A stretch of 64,000 nt of DNA from Septoria linicola (GCA_024114885.1 CP099420.1:1302001-1366000); one strand, 5' to 3'; counted from the stretch's first letter, positions 22,634-35,600 are shown. Translations and numbers: made by a program. Notes: generated by a model from the letters alone, not told the origin.

Positions 22634-24979
22634 GTTAGTTACCTTACTAGTATCGATAGTCGCTATCTAGACTTCGCGAGAGTAGCGAAGATTAAGAAAT
22701 AGCCGACGCTAGAGAATTAGAAGGAGGTTCGAATCTTCCTTAGTATAGTTACGTACTACTACGTCTAGGTTAAAGGTTTCACGATTATCCTTACTCTACT
22801 ATTTAAACTCTTATAGAAGGATACTAAGTTTTAATAGACTACCGAATACTAACTAGCTAAAGACGTCGTCTTAAAGGTACTAGTTTCAGCCCTAGCCCTA
22901 GTTACTCTTAACTATAGAGAAGGAGTAGGACTTATTGTCGTAGGCGTAGATTCGAGTAGTAAAGGTTAGGGATATACGCTTTCCTAATATAATCGAGACG
23001 AGCTACTTCTCCGCTATCTAGTTCGATATAAGTCTAGCCTATTTAACCTAGTAGAAGTTAAGTACGATACTAGAAAGCGCGAATACCTTAGTATACTAAA
23101 GGTATTAAAGAAGCTGAAACTATAGCTATTCGGAGTATACTTCTAACTAGAGATTAATATAAATACCCTTGTTTACTAGCTTAATAAGGCTACCTCTAAT
23201 TTGCCGAATATAGTAATAACGCGCTAGCTAGTATAGATCTACCTCTTTAACTTTAACGTTATATATGTTCCTAGTAAGAAGTATATAGCTCTAGATTCTT
23301 TATTAAGGAAGCCTACTACGCCTAAAGATATAGAGGCTATAGAATAGGAAGAAGACGTAGATCTAATAATTAACGAGCAATTCTTCGATACCTTTTACGT
23401 TAACGCTTTCTCTATATAGGTGATTTAGGGCAAGCTACCTACGATTAATAGAATCTACTCTTAGGAGTTAATAAATATCGCTTTTATACTTATACGAATA
23501 TAAAGACCTAAGAGAGTTTCTAATAACGAGTATAAGTAGTTAAGAAAGAAGTATTAGCTGTTTTATATTAAAAACAACTAGCTCTAGCGCTAAGAGTAAG
23601 TAGCTAGACCCCTATAGCGAGTTATTAATAAACCTAAAGCGCGAGCTCGTATTATTAAGGTATACTATTATAAGAACGGTTATTATAGTACTAAACAGAC
23701 ATATAATCTTATCCGGAAACGATAGTAGTAGGATAGGGTTTAGGCTCAAATCTCGCTCGCTGTTCGGTAGTATACTATTTATAGTCTTCGGTATAAGAGA
23801 TAGGTACCTAGAGAACTACAAATCCTGCTCTAAGTTATAGTTAGCTAGAAGTAGTATATCGACAGCTTATATATCTCGAAGAACTGTTCGTTAATAGTTA
23901 TACGCGAATCTCTATCGCGCTAGCTAGAAGTATATATATTCTAGTACCTAGTAAAGAGTATCTCCTTAGTATAGATAGTAAGGTTTATATAGGAAGAGAT
24001 CTTTTACTAGTAGGGAGCCGCTATAGAAGTTATCCTCGATAACTATAAGACTAACCTTAGTAACGTAGAGAAGCTACTACTGTCTTATAGTATTAAACGT
24101 ATTAATATTTCGCCGTACTACCCTTAGTCTAACGCTATCGTTAAAGTCGGCTATAAGATAATATTAGACGCTTACTTAAAGCTCTCTAATAGCGGCCTTT
24201 ATACGATTCGTAACTATATTCTAGCGGTTCTATAGGTAGAGAGAACGATAATAGTCTCTACTACTAGCCTAATATCGTTAGAGGTAATAATTAGGTATAA
24301 CGTAGTACTACTAATCGAACTAGAATACTATACCTTCTAGATTATAGATTAGGGCAAGGTTAAGACTAGAGTAGAGCTTCTTACGATTTAAGCTCAAGCC
24401 CTAGAAGCTATAGAAACGACTATAGAAGAAGGACGACTACGTTAATAGCGTCTCTAAGAGTAGAATAAGGCGTACTTTAATAAACATCGCTATATAGACC
24501 TTACTATACTAAAGAAAAAAGATCTTATATTAATATACCGCTCTAAGTTAAAAACTAGCTTCTCCTATAAGCTTACGTTTAGATAGGAAGGCTTTTTTAG
24601 AGTATCTAAAGTATTATAGAGAGATATATTATATAAGCTTAAGGAACTAGATAGCTTAAAATAGGAGTATATCTATAAGAGGATAGACCTTAAGAAATAC
24701 ACCTTTCTATAAGAAAACCTAAAGCTAGTTCTAGATTAGGTTAAACTAGAAGAAGTACCGCTACTAATAGAGAAGGTTATAGAACTAGGCCTTCTACCTA
24801 GGTATAAGTATTCGTAGATCTTTATTAGTAAGCTATTAGTAATAACTTAAGAAGAAAGAGAGAGTTATATACGCTAGCTACTAATAGAGCTTAAAGAAGA
24901 AGTAGAAGACTTAGTAAGCTAAAGGCTAAAGCTAGCCTAGTAGAGCTAAAGATTTAGAAATTCGATAGGCGATACTTAA
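22634..24979 (+). pseudogene. Gypsy-1 pol, second part: RNase H and integrase
   Basis: Pol continues after Copia B, in frame 2 because B plus its duplication shifts the register by one. The end of RT and RNase H cover about 22640-23330, with segments LDFARVAKIKK, GVGLIVVGVDSSS and VPSKKYIALDSLL (family: VPGK.N..AD.LSR). Integrase follows: a zinc-binding-like region near 23640-23760, then the DDE core. The first Asp is at 23861-23863, the second at 24038-24040 in an LDN context, and Lys replaces Glu at 24143-24145 after NISPYYPQSNAIV. The C-terminal part carries KAYFNKHRYIDLTILKKKDL. The likely end is a TAA at 24977-24979 or 24989-24991. It is inactive through RIP stops. Confidence 0.85.
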
Positions 24980-25058
24980 TTAGGGGCATAAGCTGAGATC
25001 TAGCTACTAAAGCCTAGCCTCTACTATAAAAGGGCTAATCTTCCTAAGATCGTACTAT

Positions 25059-25162
25059 CCTAAGCGCTTCTTTTATTCCTAGAGCTACTATCGAGCTCTA
25101 ATCTAACCTTCCTAAGCGCTTCTCTTAGTTCTAAAGCTACTATTAAGCTCTAATTAGAGCTT
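25059..25162 (+). repeat. Two 52-bp tandem repeats
   Basis: Units at 25059-25110 and 25111-25162 each begin CCTAAGCGCTTCT and end in a CTCTAAT...CTT stretch. A third partial start (CCTAAGCTT) is at 25163. Differences are mostly transitions, consistent with RIP. Confidence 0.7.
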
Positions 25163-25905
25163 CCTAAGCTTATAATTTACTAGACTAGTATAAATCTAGC
25201 TAAATCTTAGCTGTCCCGACGCTGTTTTCTATAGCTAAGATAAGTATCTATATAGCTAGTTACTCTCCTAAACTTAACTTTTAAGTACAGATTCTATATC
25301 TACTAGTTAACCTACTATCCTACTCCTTTTTCTAAGTCCTAAGCCTACTATCGCTATAAAAGTTAGCTGTCTCGAGCTACTTTCTACTACTAGGTCTTAA
25401 AAATCTAAGCTAGACCTATACTTCTAAAGCTCTTTTCTACTAGCGATTTCTAAGATTAGTACTATAATCTGCTTTCCTAGAGTCCTTTTTAGTCGCTAAT
25501 CGAAGAAGGGAGATAAGGGTTTTCTATCCTAAAGGTCTTTTTATCGCTAATTTTCGCCTAGCTAAAGGAGTCGCTAAAAATATTAGTTTCTAGTAGAGAA
25601 TTCTTAAAGTTTAAAGTTTTTTAGCCTATATAAGAATAGAGAAGCTTGAATTATTAGTAACAACGGCTCTAATAGCTCCTTTCTAGCTATTAATTATAGC
25701 GCTAGCGGTCTCTTACGATACGGAAAGCGCGATCTAGTAAGTCGACTAGGTATATAAGAAATAAGGCTCTTTTAAGTTAGTAGGAGTAACGACGATAGTA
25801 TCTAAGTCTTAGTTCTCGTTAGCGATAGTAAGGTATATACTATGGTAGTTAGTAGTAGCGTTAGTAGTATACGACGGCTATAGAAGCGTTAAGGTAAAGT
25901 GAACT

Positions 25906-25934
25906 TTTAGTTATCTTTTTAAACGATAACTAAA
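25906..25934 (+). promoter_or_regulatory. Inverted repeat upstream of ORF3
   Basis: TTTAGTTATC and GATAACTAAA are perfect 10-bp arms around a 9-base loop. It matches the leader palindrome at 11461-11485, and partly a coding stretch at 14598-14620. The regulatory role is inferred from its position upstream of two separate ORFs. Confidence 0.4.
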
Positions 25935-26249
25935 CCCTTACGTAACTAAGCTCTACGTATAGACCTCTAATCCTAATAGTAGTTACGCTACTACGATAAG
26001 GTATATAATTAGACTACTTTTACGCTCTAAACGATCTCTTCTTCCTTATTAACTATTAATTAGTTACTATAGAGCCTTACTTCTATTAAGTTCGATTCTT
26101 ATCTTTCGTTACTACCTAGTAACGCTATATAGCTATTTATATACGTGAGTAGTAACTAATATAATAGAAAACTCTATAACCGGTTACGCGCCTAACCCTC
26201 CTCGCTATTTAAGTTACTTATTACTATTTACGCGCTTTATATCGCCCTA

Positions 26250-29200
26250 AGCTACTAACACGACTAATTAAAGACGTTCTCTTTCTCTATCGCGTATAAA
26301 GAACAAGACTTCCCCTTTCCGGCGTTCTTTAACGCCTAAGCTATTAAGACTAGCGCTTTCGCCTTCTACCTCGCCTATTCGAAGTCCTACCTAAGAACTA
26401 CTTAGATAAGAGTCCTTAAAGAAACGACGAAAGATAGTTTCTTTAAGTTCTATACAAGGTATAGCGCTCGCTCGTATTAATCGCGAAGGCTCTATCGTTA
26501 GCTTCTAGCCTTTAAGTAGACCTCTTATAGGTATAACGAACCTTAATAATACTACCGAAGCTATTCTATCGCTAGAGACACTATAAGACTAAGAGGAGAG
26601 CGTCGACTTAGTACTTAAGTAAGTCGAGGAAGTAAACGATAGGATGAAGATCGGTATATTTAACTTCTTTAAACGCTTCTTAACTAAGATTTTGCCGAAG
26701 TACCTTAACGCGTAGAGTATAAAGCGCGATAATATAAAGAAGATACGCTAAGAAGGCTAGGACTTAGTAAAGGAGAGAAACTTAATTTAGTAGTAGCTAC
26801 GTATAGAATTTAGGTATAAGTAAAACTTCTCCTTCCTTAACTAAGTCTTATACGATAAAGAGATACTTAGGAACCTTCGTTAATAGTTAAATAAGTATAA
26901 AGGCGCCTTTAAAGAGAGTAAGCCTAAAGACTAGGTCTTCTCGACATAGTAAAAGCAAGATCGTTTCTATTAGTAGGTAGCGAACATATTCTCTCGTAGC
27001 TAGTATTTTCAGCTATAGAGAAGTAAGAAGACTCCTAGCTCGTAGGGCTTAGGCTTTATTAATACGAACTTAGATAGAAGACGCTACTAGAACAAGTTTA
27101 AGGAGGAGCTCTTATAGGTCGACGTATTTAGCTGTAAGATAAGAGAAGCACGCCTAGAGGTAGGCTATAGACTTAATTAGTACAGATTTACGGTTAAGCT
27201 TACTAAAGGAGAGGCCTTCGAAGAACCGACCTACGTGTTTCTAATAGTAGAGAGACAGCTCTTAATATCCTATAGACTATTACCTCCTCCTAGAAATCTA
27301 AGATCTAATAGACGACCCTCTTCCTCTACGCCTAAGGGCCTATCCTTATCTAGTCCTACTCGAAACTCTAGTTAAGAAAGAGAAGGTAATTTACTTACGA
27401 CCCTAGAGCCTCGTCCTAGAGATTCCGTATCGCCTAGTACTATATAGAAGCTAAAAGCTTAGTTAGAGAAGTTAACGCTAAGCTCTACGAAGAAGCCTAC
27501 GCCTATCCTTTATAAAAGTAGAAGGCTTACTAGAATTCGCGCTAGAGAAACTATTATTACCTTAATCGAAACTTCTCCTATACCGAGTACTTTAGGTAAT
27601 AGCGATCCTACGTAAGACTAAGTACTACCTACGACGGAGCCGCTACTAGGTCTATAACGCCTATCGCTAATCGTACTAGAAGATAATAGTAGAATTAAGC
27701 TAGAGAGCGACTCGGAGCCTAATCTACGCTACTAGGCTTATATAAAAGATAGTGTTACCTCTAAAGTCTACTACTAGATAATCGTTAGCGGAGCTTTTAA
27801 AGAAGTCGATAATATCTAGGAGAAGAAGAAAGTAGCTAAGAGCTACGCTTTAATTAATGTTCTTCTATACCTTAGCTAGCCTCTTTATAAAGAATATATA
27901 GCTAAGATAGGTAATACTATAGGTTTAAAGCTACCGAAGACGGCTAACGTAACGTATACCCTCTACTAGCGTATTATTTAGATAGGTAGTATAGCCGATC
28001 TCTAAGCCCTTATCGCCTAGAATACTTAAAACCGGACGTAGTTTAAGCTAGAAGCGAATACTTTCTTCCCTAAGCCTATAGGACGTACTCGTCGTAGTAA
28101 GAAGAGTACTAATACTTAGGAACTAGAGGACGATATTAACGCTCTAATACGTAAGGTAGGTAGAAGCTACCTTAGACCCTTTTAGTTCTCCGCGACCGAG
28201 GTAGACTTGAAGGTTACTTCTAACGTCTATTAGAAGGCTTAGGAGCTCTTAGACTACGATAGTAATAAGGGTACCTAGACCGATTATAGCTTCCTCTTTT
28301 GTTCTCCTTCTACTAGAAGCCTATTTTAGATCCTAGACTCTTTACTCGAAGCTATATAGTATAAGTTTATAGTATATCGATAGTATAATATAGCTATTAG
28401 TTAGTATAGTTAGTCTCGTAGTATATAGTACTCGCTGTCCTAATAGCTTCTTTACTAATATCCTTTACTATAGCTATACTAGCTAGTTACTACTTCGTAT
28501 ACGACTATTAAGTACGTAGCCTACCTATCTACTACCTTTTATATCTTCGACGATAAGGCAGGTTCTAACTACCTTAATAGTTTCTAGTATATCGCCTTAA
28601 ACGAGAATATACTACTTAAGGAGAAGAGGCTTAATTAGGTTTAATTTACGATCTCTCTAGACGATACTAGCGATAGAGAACGACTTCTACTAACCTCGGA
28701 CACGATCGGTAATAGGCTCTTTAACCTTAAGGAGGTAAAGTAGCTAGCGAGGCGTATTATCGCTAATAAGTAAAGCTATAGTATAGGCTTCGTCGAGACT
28801 ATACCTCTAGTAATTACCGACGAAATAAAAGCTAATCTTAAGCTTAGTTAGAAGAATCCTTATACTAATACGGGCTCGCTAGTTATTTCGTACCCCTACT
28901 TCCCTTAGCGGTATACTCGTACTAACGAAGAGTATCGTATAATTCCGATAGTGTTTCTAGCCTATCTTAATAGTCGAACATTAGATAAGCTACCTAATAG
29001 TAACTACGTTAACGTTCCTACGATCTATAGCGTATATCTCTACTACGAGTAGATACCCTTTATAGCTTCCGGCACTATATACTCTACGCGAGTAATAAAA
29101 CCCTTCGCTACTAAGGTACTTCTAACCGGCCTAGGCCCGATTTCCGATACCTTAGTAGGCCGAGTTCTATAGGTAGATTAGGTAGTAAGTATAGAGATAA

Positions 29201-29454
29201 AGAAGCTCTTTAGTATAAGTAAGGAGGAGTTCAAGGTCTATATAGCTAAGTAGTAGACTACGGCTGAAGCTTAATTCGATACCGCCTACGCTACGGCTAT
29301 AGATATTAAGGAGTAGGTGTTTAGCGAAGCTAGCTTTATAAGCGTAGATAGTAACTTAGAAGTGTTAGTATCGAAGAAGAGAGAGGCTATTTCTAAGGAG
29401 ATCCCTAAGGATATAGTAGAAGAATAGCAGCTAGCGAATAATAATCGGATCTAA
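26250..29454 (+). pseudogene. Gypsy-1 ORF3, ~1,070-codon accessory protein
   Basis: I do not recognise a family. One frame stays open from about 26250 to a TAA at 29452-29454, five bases before the 3' LTR, if TAG/TAA at likely Trp and Gln positions are ignored. No indel is evident. The N-terminal 60 or so residues are Arg/Ser/Pro/Leu-rich (SPSTSPIRSPTQELL). A Lys/Gln-rich region that could form a coiled coil follows (about 26640-26950, including KIGIFNFFKRFLTKILPKYL). The middle is Ser/Thr/Pro-rich and low in complexity (about 27280-27720). The C-terminal half is less charged and has conserved-looking blocks such as ITDEIKANLKLSQKNPY and FATKVLLTGLGPISDTL. I see no signal peptide or membrane segment, so an envelope protein is unlikely. 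A second copy (60838-64000) supports it as a real element gene. Confidence 0.75.
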
Positions 29455-29459
29455 GAGGG

Positions 29460-29898
29460 TGTTTTTAGTAGTTATCGTTAGAAAAGACAACTATTTAATA
29501 GGCCTCTAATTAAAAGTTTAATAGACTTTAATAGAAAAACTAGCTAGTTTTAAGTAATTCTAAGTAAGATCTATAGGTAGTTAGGTGTCTAGTTAGATAC
29601 TAAGGAAGAGAGGATTAGTAAGGTAAAGGCCTACCTATATACCGTGCTTAGTAGTTTCGGTATAAAAGCAAGGTAGTAGCTCGTTTCTAAGATAGCAATA
29701 TTTACTCTACTTGATCAATTTAATGTCCTACGGTCCTAGTATAAGGCTCTTAGTCCTAGGGCTACTATTTTGAGCTCGTTACTACTAGTTAATATACGTA
29801 TTATAAGACTATTACTCTCCGAATAGGTCTTGTTCTATAGCGACTACTCTTATACCTGCCTAGGGGGTTAGTATTAAGGTAGTTATTATCTATTACTA
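29460..29898 (+). repeat. Gypsy-1 3' LTR (439 bp)
   Basis: Begins TGTTTTTAGTAG and ends TATTACTA (probably originally CA). The Gypsy-2 LTR at 60394-60832 has the same length and ends at the same base. The sequence to its right is mid-LTR of Copia C. Confidence 0.9.
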
Positions 29899-29933
29899 TA
29901 TCTAGACTAACTATCTAGGATATATTCTTAATA
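29899..29933 (-). repeat. Copia C 3' LTR, last 35 bp
   Basis: The tail of the Copia LTR (ACTAACTATCTAGGA...TTCTTAATA) follows directly after the Gypsy-1 3' LTR. It completes the LTR piece at 10224-10462. Confidence 0.75.
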
Positions 29934-30596
29934 CTCCTACTTATACTATATAGTTAGATCTTTTAATAGATTATCTATAGTACTTAAATACTAGTCCTAA
30001 TCTTAATTAGTTATTAAGTACTTACTTTTTAGACTAATAACTAGATAGTACTAACTATTAATCTAATAAACTTTCTATACTACTATCTCTTATAAAAAGG
30101 TAAAAGAAATATCTTCTATAAGATCTTCTTCCTCTCTTATATAGGAGTAGATTATTTAGGATATAGACTATCTAGTAAGTTACCCCTATCCTTTCTTATA
30201 GCTAATTCTAATAGCTCTCTAGATACCTTATAGCCTAGTCCTCTACTTAGTTATATTCTATATAGCTTCTTAGTTCTCTAATAGCCTTTAGGGTATACTA
30301 TTCTTAGCTATAGAGATCTTATATTAAGCTAGAGAGTAGAGTAACTATATACTAGTAGTAGAGATAATAGCTACTATAGAGGAGGTCTTTAATATTAACT
30401 AGTATTTAGCCTTAGAAGATATCTAGTTTAGCTAGGTACTATATAGTAATATTATAGTTAGTAATAGGTCTAATATTAGTAAGAGAATTTAGGACTTTAT
30501 AAAGTCTAACTAAAGAGAAGTTAAGTAACTAAAATCTTTCTTTTAGACTCCTCTTAGTCTAACTCTAAGGCTTAGAGTTATCTTTTAGTATATCTC

Positions 30597-32237
30597 TTAT
30601 ATAAGGTAGAGCTACCTTATAAACTCCTAAAACTATAGTCTATTCTTTAGCTTAGTAAGACTATCTACTACTATCTCTTTTATATTTATATATTCTATAG
30701 AGATAAGTCTATTCTACTAGAGCTTTCTTATAGTATTATATAAGATATTAATATATTTAAACTTATTATAAATATATAAGTCTTTAACTAGAGTAAGAGT
30801 AGCTTAGTTATTATCTTTTAGCTAAATTAGCCTAATTCTAGTAATAGTTTCCTAGTTACTAAAGATTCTTAGTTAGTAAGAACATTCTCTTACTAACTCT
30901 AGATATCTAAGCTCTCTTAAAAGAGTACTAAGGAACTATAACTATTTTATATATACTCCTATAGCTATATATTTAGCTTCTATTATAGATATAGCTATAG
31001 ATTTCTACTTCTTACTTATCTAGGAGATTAGTATACTATAAAGAAAGAAAATATATCTAAGGATTAAGACTCTATTAGTCTTGTCTATTATATAGTTAGA
31101 GTCTATATATCTAGTAAGATAGCCTTAACTATTCCTTAAGTATCTTAAACTAAGGTCTAGGTTTGATCTTAGGTATCTAGTTAGCTTCTTTAGAGCCTTT
31201 ATATATCCTACTATTAGATTACTAATATAGGAGCTTAATCTTCTAAGGGCAAATAAGATATCTAGTCTTATAATAGTTATAAGCTATATCTATATTCTAA
31301 TAATAGATTAGTACTCCTATTTATTATATCTTTTATTATTTAGTCTAGTAGGCTTTAGACTTTTATAGCTGTCTATTAGTAAAAGAGTTAGTAATATAGT
31401 TTCTTAGCCTATTCCTATCTTAGCTAGGTTCTCTTAGATATAGTACTTCTAGTTAAGTTTTAGCTAGCCTTACTATCTGTTTCTTATTAGTTTTATTCTA
31501 AGAATCTTATCTAGTTCTCTAAGATCTTTAATCTTAAAGACCTTACTAAGTTAGTCTTTAAACTAGAGGATATCTTCTAGTCTCTTTATAGTAATAGGTA
31601 TATTATTAATATAGATTAGGATTATTAGGTCTTTCCTTTTCTTATAGATTAGAAGATATAGGTCTACTTCTAATTATCTAAATCCTATTCCTTTTAGCTT
31701 TAATATATATAGCTGATTCTAGTCTCTTATAGCTTACTTTAGCCTATAGAGACTCCTTAGAACTTATAAGACTATACTAGTTAGTAGGCTAATACCTAGT
31801 AGTAGGATTATATAGATATTCTTATATAGAGTACTCTTTATAAATATATTATTTATATCTACTTAGTATAGAACTAGGTCCTTCTTATAGACTATAGCTA
31901 TAAATCTTCTTAGAGTATCCTATCTAACTATAGAGGTAAAAGTTTCTATATAGTCTACTCTATACTTTTAGGAGAACTCTCTTATAACTAGTCTTATTTT
32001 AAACTTTTTAATAGTACTATTAAGTTTTCTCTTAATATTAAAGACCTATCTTAAGATAACTAAGTTAGCCTTTTTTAGTAGGACTACTATAGTCTAGATA
32101 TTATTACTTATAAGTATATCTAGCTCCTTCTAAATAGCTTCTTACTAGAGATAATCCTACTTAGGATTACTTACTACTTCCTTATAGTTCTTTAAGATTA
32201 GAACCTCCTATTTATATATTCCTACTTCTTTAATAGT
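30597..32237 (-). pseudogene. Copia C pol, RT and RNase H part
   Basis: Minus-strand RNase H and reverse transcriptase of Copia C, ending at a TAA at 30599-30597. It is heavily RIP-mutated, with almost no CA or TG left. The YVDD region (around 31605) has Asn codons in place of Asp. Copia D interrupts the linker between integrase and RT at 32237, and the upstream part of the polyprotein resumes at 57447. The 3' untranslated interval 29934-30596 carries the conserved Copia stem-loop. Confidence 0.88.
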
Positions 32238-32514
32238 TATTAAGAATATATCCTAGATAGTTAGTCTAGATATAGACTTCTAAGTATAGTTCTAGATACC
32301 TAAGGCATCTACCTAAGGCTTAGTAAGAGGTATATCTTACTTCTCTTTCTTCTCTTCTTAGATAACTAACTTAATTAACTTTGTATTTAGTTCCTAGCAT
32401 ATTACTACTATACTATATATATAAGTCAGTTCAAGATTAATCCTCTATTCTTCTTTACTACGCTATACCCTCCTTAATATTATATAGTATATAATACGCC
32501 CTCTACTTTTAATA
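32238..32514 (+). repeat. Copia D 5' LTR
   Basis: A 277-bp LTR with termini TATTAA and TTAATA (RIP-altered). A TATA-like run at 32411-32425 is the likely core promoter of the element, in the same place as in the LTR of A. Confidence 0.93.
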
Positions 32515-32530
32515 GGTTATAAGCCCGGGT
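32515..32530 (+). other. Copia D primer-binding site
   Basis: GGTTATAAGCCCGGGT directly abuts the 5' LTR and differs from the E/F/G form by one TpG to TpA change. It matches the initiator tRNA-Met anticodon arm. A leader hairpin follows at 32550-32569 (AACCTAT/ATAGGTT arms, 6-base loop), also present in E and G. Confidence 0.75.
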
Positions 32531-32622
32531 TTATATACTAAATAGGAGCAACCTATGTTAGTATAGGTTACTTGTATCCCTTATAGTTTATAGAAAACAT
32601 TTAGGGCCTAGAAGTTTCCCTA

Positions 32623-35600
32623 ACTATATTACTAACGAAGCTAGCTTGTACCTAGTAGTATACAAGTTAGTAAAGATCTCTATAAGATAGTAGTATATTT
32701 CTGCTTTATTAATACCTGCCTAGTTCTCTACTATTGCACCTAGTATTACTAGAGTTAGAAGAGGCTACCTAGCCTTCCTACTACCTAGTAGTAGAAACTC
32801 TACTAAGAGAGAAAGATCTAAGTCTTAGTAATTTCCTAAATACGAGGAATCCCTATCCCTTAAAGCTAGTCTCTCTACTATAAGAAATTACTCTTCTCTA
32901 GAATCCTTAGCTAGTCTAAAGCATTCTATTAATTATTTATTCTATTTACCTATTTCTATAATAGACTAAGAGGACAAGAAGAGCTAAAGGATTCTAATCC
33001 TAGACAGAACTAACTAGAAGAAATAGTTTAAGCTATAGATAGATAAGCTAGAAGGAAAGGACTAGTTCTAGGCAATTAGCTAACTAATTATTAGAGGGAA
33101 CCTATATATAGTTTAGTAGGACACTAGTCTCTAGGTATATATTACTTAGAATTAATACTTCTTAAAAGACAATATAGTATATAGATTTAGTATTAGATAT
33201 AGTATTAGTAAAGATAATAAGATAGAGCTAGAGACATAGTATATTACTATATTAGTAGCTAAGATATAGGTAATTCTCTAGAACAAGTATAATAGAGTCC
33301 TAAAGTCCTATACTATAGGTCTAATTAAGTAGTTTATTACATTTAGGATATTACCTAATAAGACAATTAGGGAAGTATAGAGATACCTTAGAGGCCTAAG
33401 TAAGAGGATTACTAAGATTAATTCTTAGGAAGCTTACTACTAGAGCTAAGAGAAAAGGCTAAAACATCTCCTATAGTCCCTACCTATATTATACTAAGTA
33501 GCTAAGGATGCTATTATAACCTAACTATTCTTAGATATAGACACTATTCTCCTTCTACTTAAGTCCTAAGAGGTAAAAGACAATCTAGATAAGATAGACA
33601 TAGGTCTAGCTATATTCTATTCTAGACAGCCCTACTAAGGAAAGTCCCTACTAATATACTAGCTCTATAAGAAAGGGAAGCACTAGTTAAAAGATTGTCC
33701 TAACCTCCCTACTACTAAGAAACTATCCTAGTAAAGAAATAGTACTAAGAACTAGAAGGACCCTTAGAGATTATTCCTTAAAAAGAAGGTTAGAAGATCC
33801 TTTTTACTAAGGAATACTAGACATATTAAGAAAGCTGTCTATAAGTCATTATTATATAATAAGCTAAAGAAGGTTATCTAGAAAATAGGCAAATAGCTTT
33901 AGAGAATAGAAAAGTCTAGAAAGCTTTTAAAGAAAGGATTTTTAGCCTAGGAGTCTAGTTCTAGTTCTGATTCTAGAACTTACTCTAGTTCTAGAAGCAA
34001 TAATAATTCCCTATTAGAAGATAATAACTAAGATAAGTTAGCCTATTCTATAATTAAGGCTAAAGGCAAGTTATTACCCTAAGAATAGCTCTTAGATTCC
34101 TATACCTTATTCTATATAACTAACTAACTATCCTTCTTTAGATTAGTAAAGCTACTAAGGAAGAAAGTATAGATTAAGGTAGGAGGAGGATACCTCTATA
34201 TAACCTACTCTAGACTAGTATAGATAAAGGGAATCTTAGGAGGAGAAGTTCTACTTAATAGGGTACTATTTGTTCCTAATCTTAGAGTAAATCTCGTATT
34301 ATAGGATTAGTTTAGTAAGCAATTTAGAGTCTAGAAGCCTAATTTTACTCTTACCTTCCTAGATAGCTAAATAGTTATAAAGACTAAGCTAGTTAGAGGT
34401 GTTCTATTTATTAGTAAGATATTACCTCTTCTATAGGAAAAGTTATATTACTTACTATATAATCCTATAGAGGTTAATAATGCCTATACTACTCTATTAG
34501 AGAAAGATCTAAAATAGTAGGAGCTATAGTATAGAAGATTTATATACTTTAGAAGAGGGTTACTCTTAAACCTTTATAAAGTTACTAACCTAAAGGAAAG
34601 AATTCTAATCCCTAACTAGGAAGAGTATAAGTATAGGATCTATATAATAGGTAAGATAAAGAAACACCTAGGTAAGTCTATTAAGAGAAGACCTAAAAGA
34701 CTAGCTCTTATATTAGTAGATATCTATAGACTATTACTATTATTAGTAAAAGGTTTTATATAGTAGCTTAAGATTATTAATAACTTCTTAAGAAAGAAAT
34801 AGGTATTTCTACTTAAGGCTAGATTAGATATACTAACTACTCTTTAGAACTAGAGAATTAAGGTAGAAAGGTAGTTAGTAGTACTCCTTAAGTCTATAAG
34901 GGCTAATAATGCTAGAGAGATTACTACTTTAATTAAATAGTAGGAGAAGGACTTTAGAATTACCCTTAAGCTAACTAAGGCCTATAATTTACTCTAGAAT
35001 AGAGTAGTTAAGAGGTCTATCTAAATATTAGAGGCCTCTATTAGAGTAATGCTTAAAGAAAGTAAGATACCTATTAAATTTTAGCTAGAAGCTCTTAAAG
35101 TATAAGTATATATAAGGAACAAGCTCCTAAATAGACCTAATATTAAGAGATTCAAGCTCTTACCTAATAAGGCTTTTAATAGAATTAAACTAATAGTCTC
35201 TTACCTTAAGGTATAGGGATATAGAGCTATAGTATATATAGATATAAGAGTATAGCCTTAGTAGGCAAGGAGTAATAAACTAATAAATAGAGAGAAGGAT
35301 ACTATATTTATTAGATACTATAATAATATAGTAAAGGTATAGAAGTTCTAGGAGCTAGATATAAAGGCTATTAAGTAGTATACTAATATAATCTTCTTTA
35401 AAGATAAGCTAGGTAGAGAATTAGACTTAAATATTAAGATCAAGAATCTCCCTAGTTTAGCTCTAGAAAGAAGACCTATTAGAAGGCTAAGAACTATTAG
35501 CTAGCCTACTCTATAAGCTAGTAGGAGTACCCTAGGTGCTCCTAGTCTAGGCTAGTAGAAGCCTCCTCTCTCTTAGCTATTAGTATAGGTTTAGAAAGGA

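Larger units (their letters stand above)
24980..26250 (+). other. Gypsy-1 spacer between pol and ORF3
   Basis: A 1.27-kb interval with no clear frame. It holds two 52-bp tandem repeats (25059-25162) and a palindrome at 25906-25934 like the one upstream of gag. A separate promoter for ORF3 here is plausible but not shown. Confidence 0.6.
10465..29898 (+). mobile_element. Gypsy-1, ~13.3-kb element with NADAR-like domain and ORF3
   Basis: A large Ty3/Gypsy element interrupted by Copia B at 16338-22633. In order it contains a truncated 5' LTR, a 937-bp leader, gag-protease (11687 to about 14420), and pol with an extra NADAR-like domain before RT (about 14400-16337, resuming 22634 to about 24979). 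A 1.27-kb spacer, ORF3 (about 26250-29454) and a full 439-bp 3' LTR follow. Removing B and its duplication leaves 13,133 bp; the 153 bp missing from the 5' LTR would make about 13.3 kb. A second copy of ORF3 plus the LTR is Gypsy-2 at 60394-64000. RIP damage is present throughout, but few frame-breaking indels are evident. I could not identify the primer-binding site. Confidence 0.88.

Noticed and set aside
26250..29454. ORF3 as a retroviral-type envelope gene
   Set aside because: No signal peptide, cleavage site or transmembrane segment can be seen in the translation.
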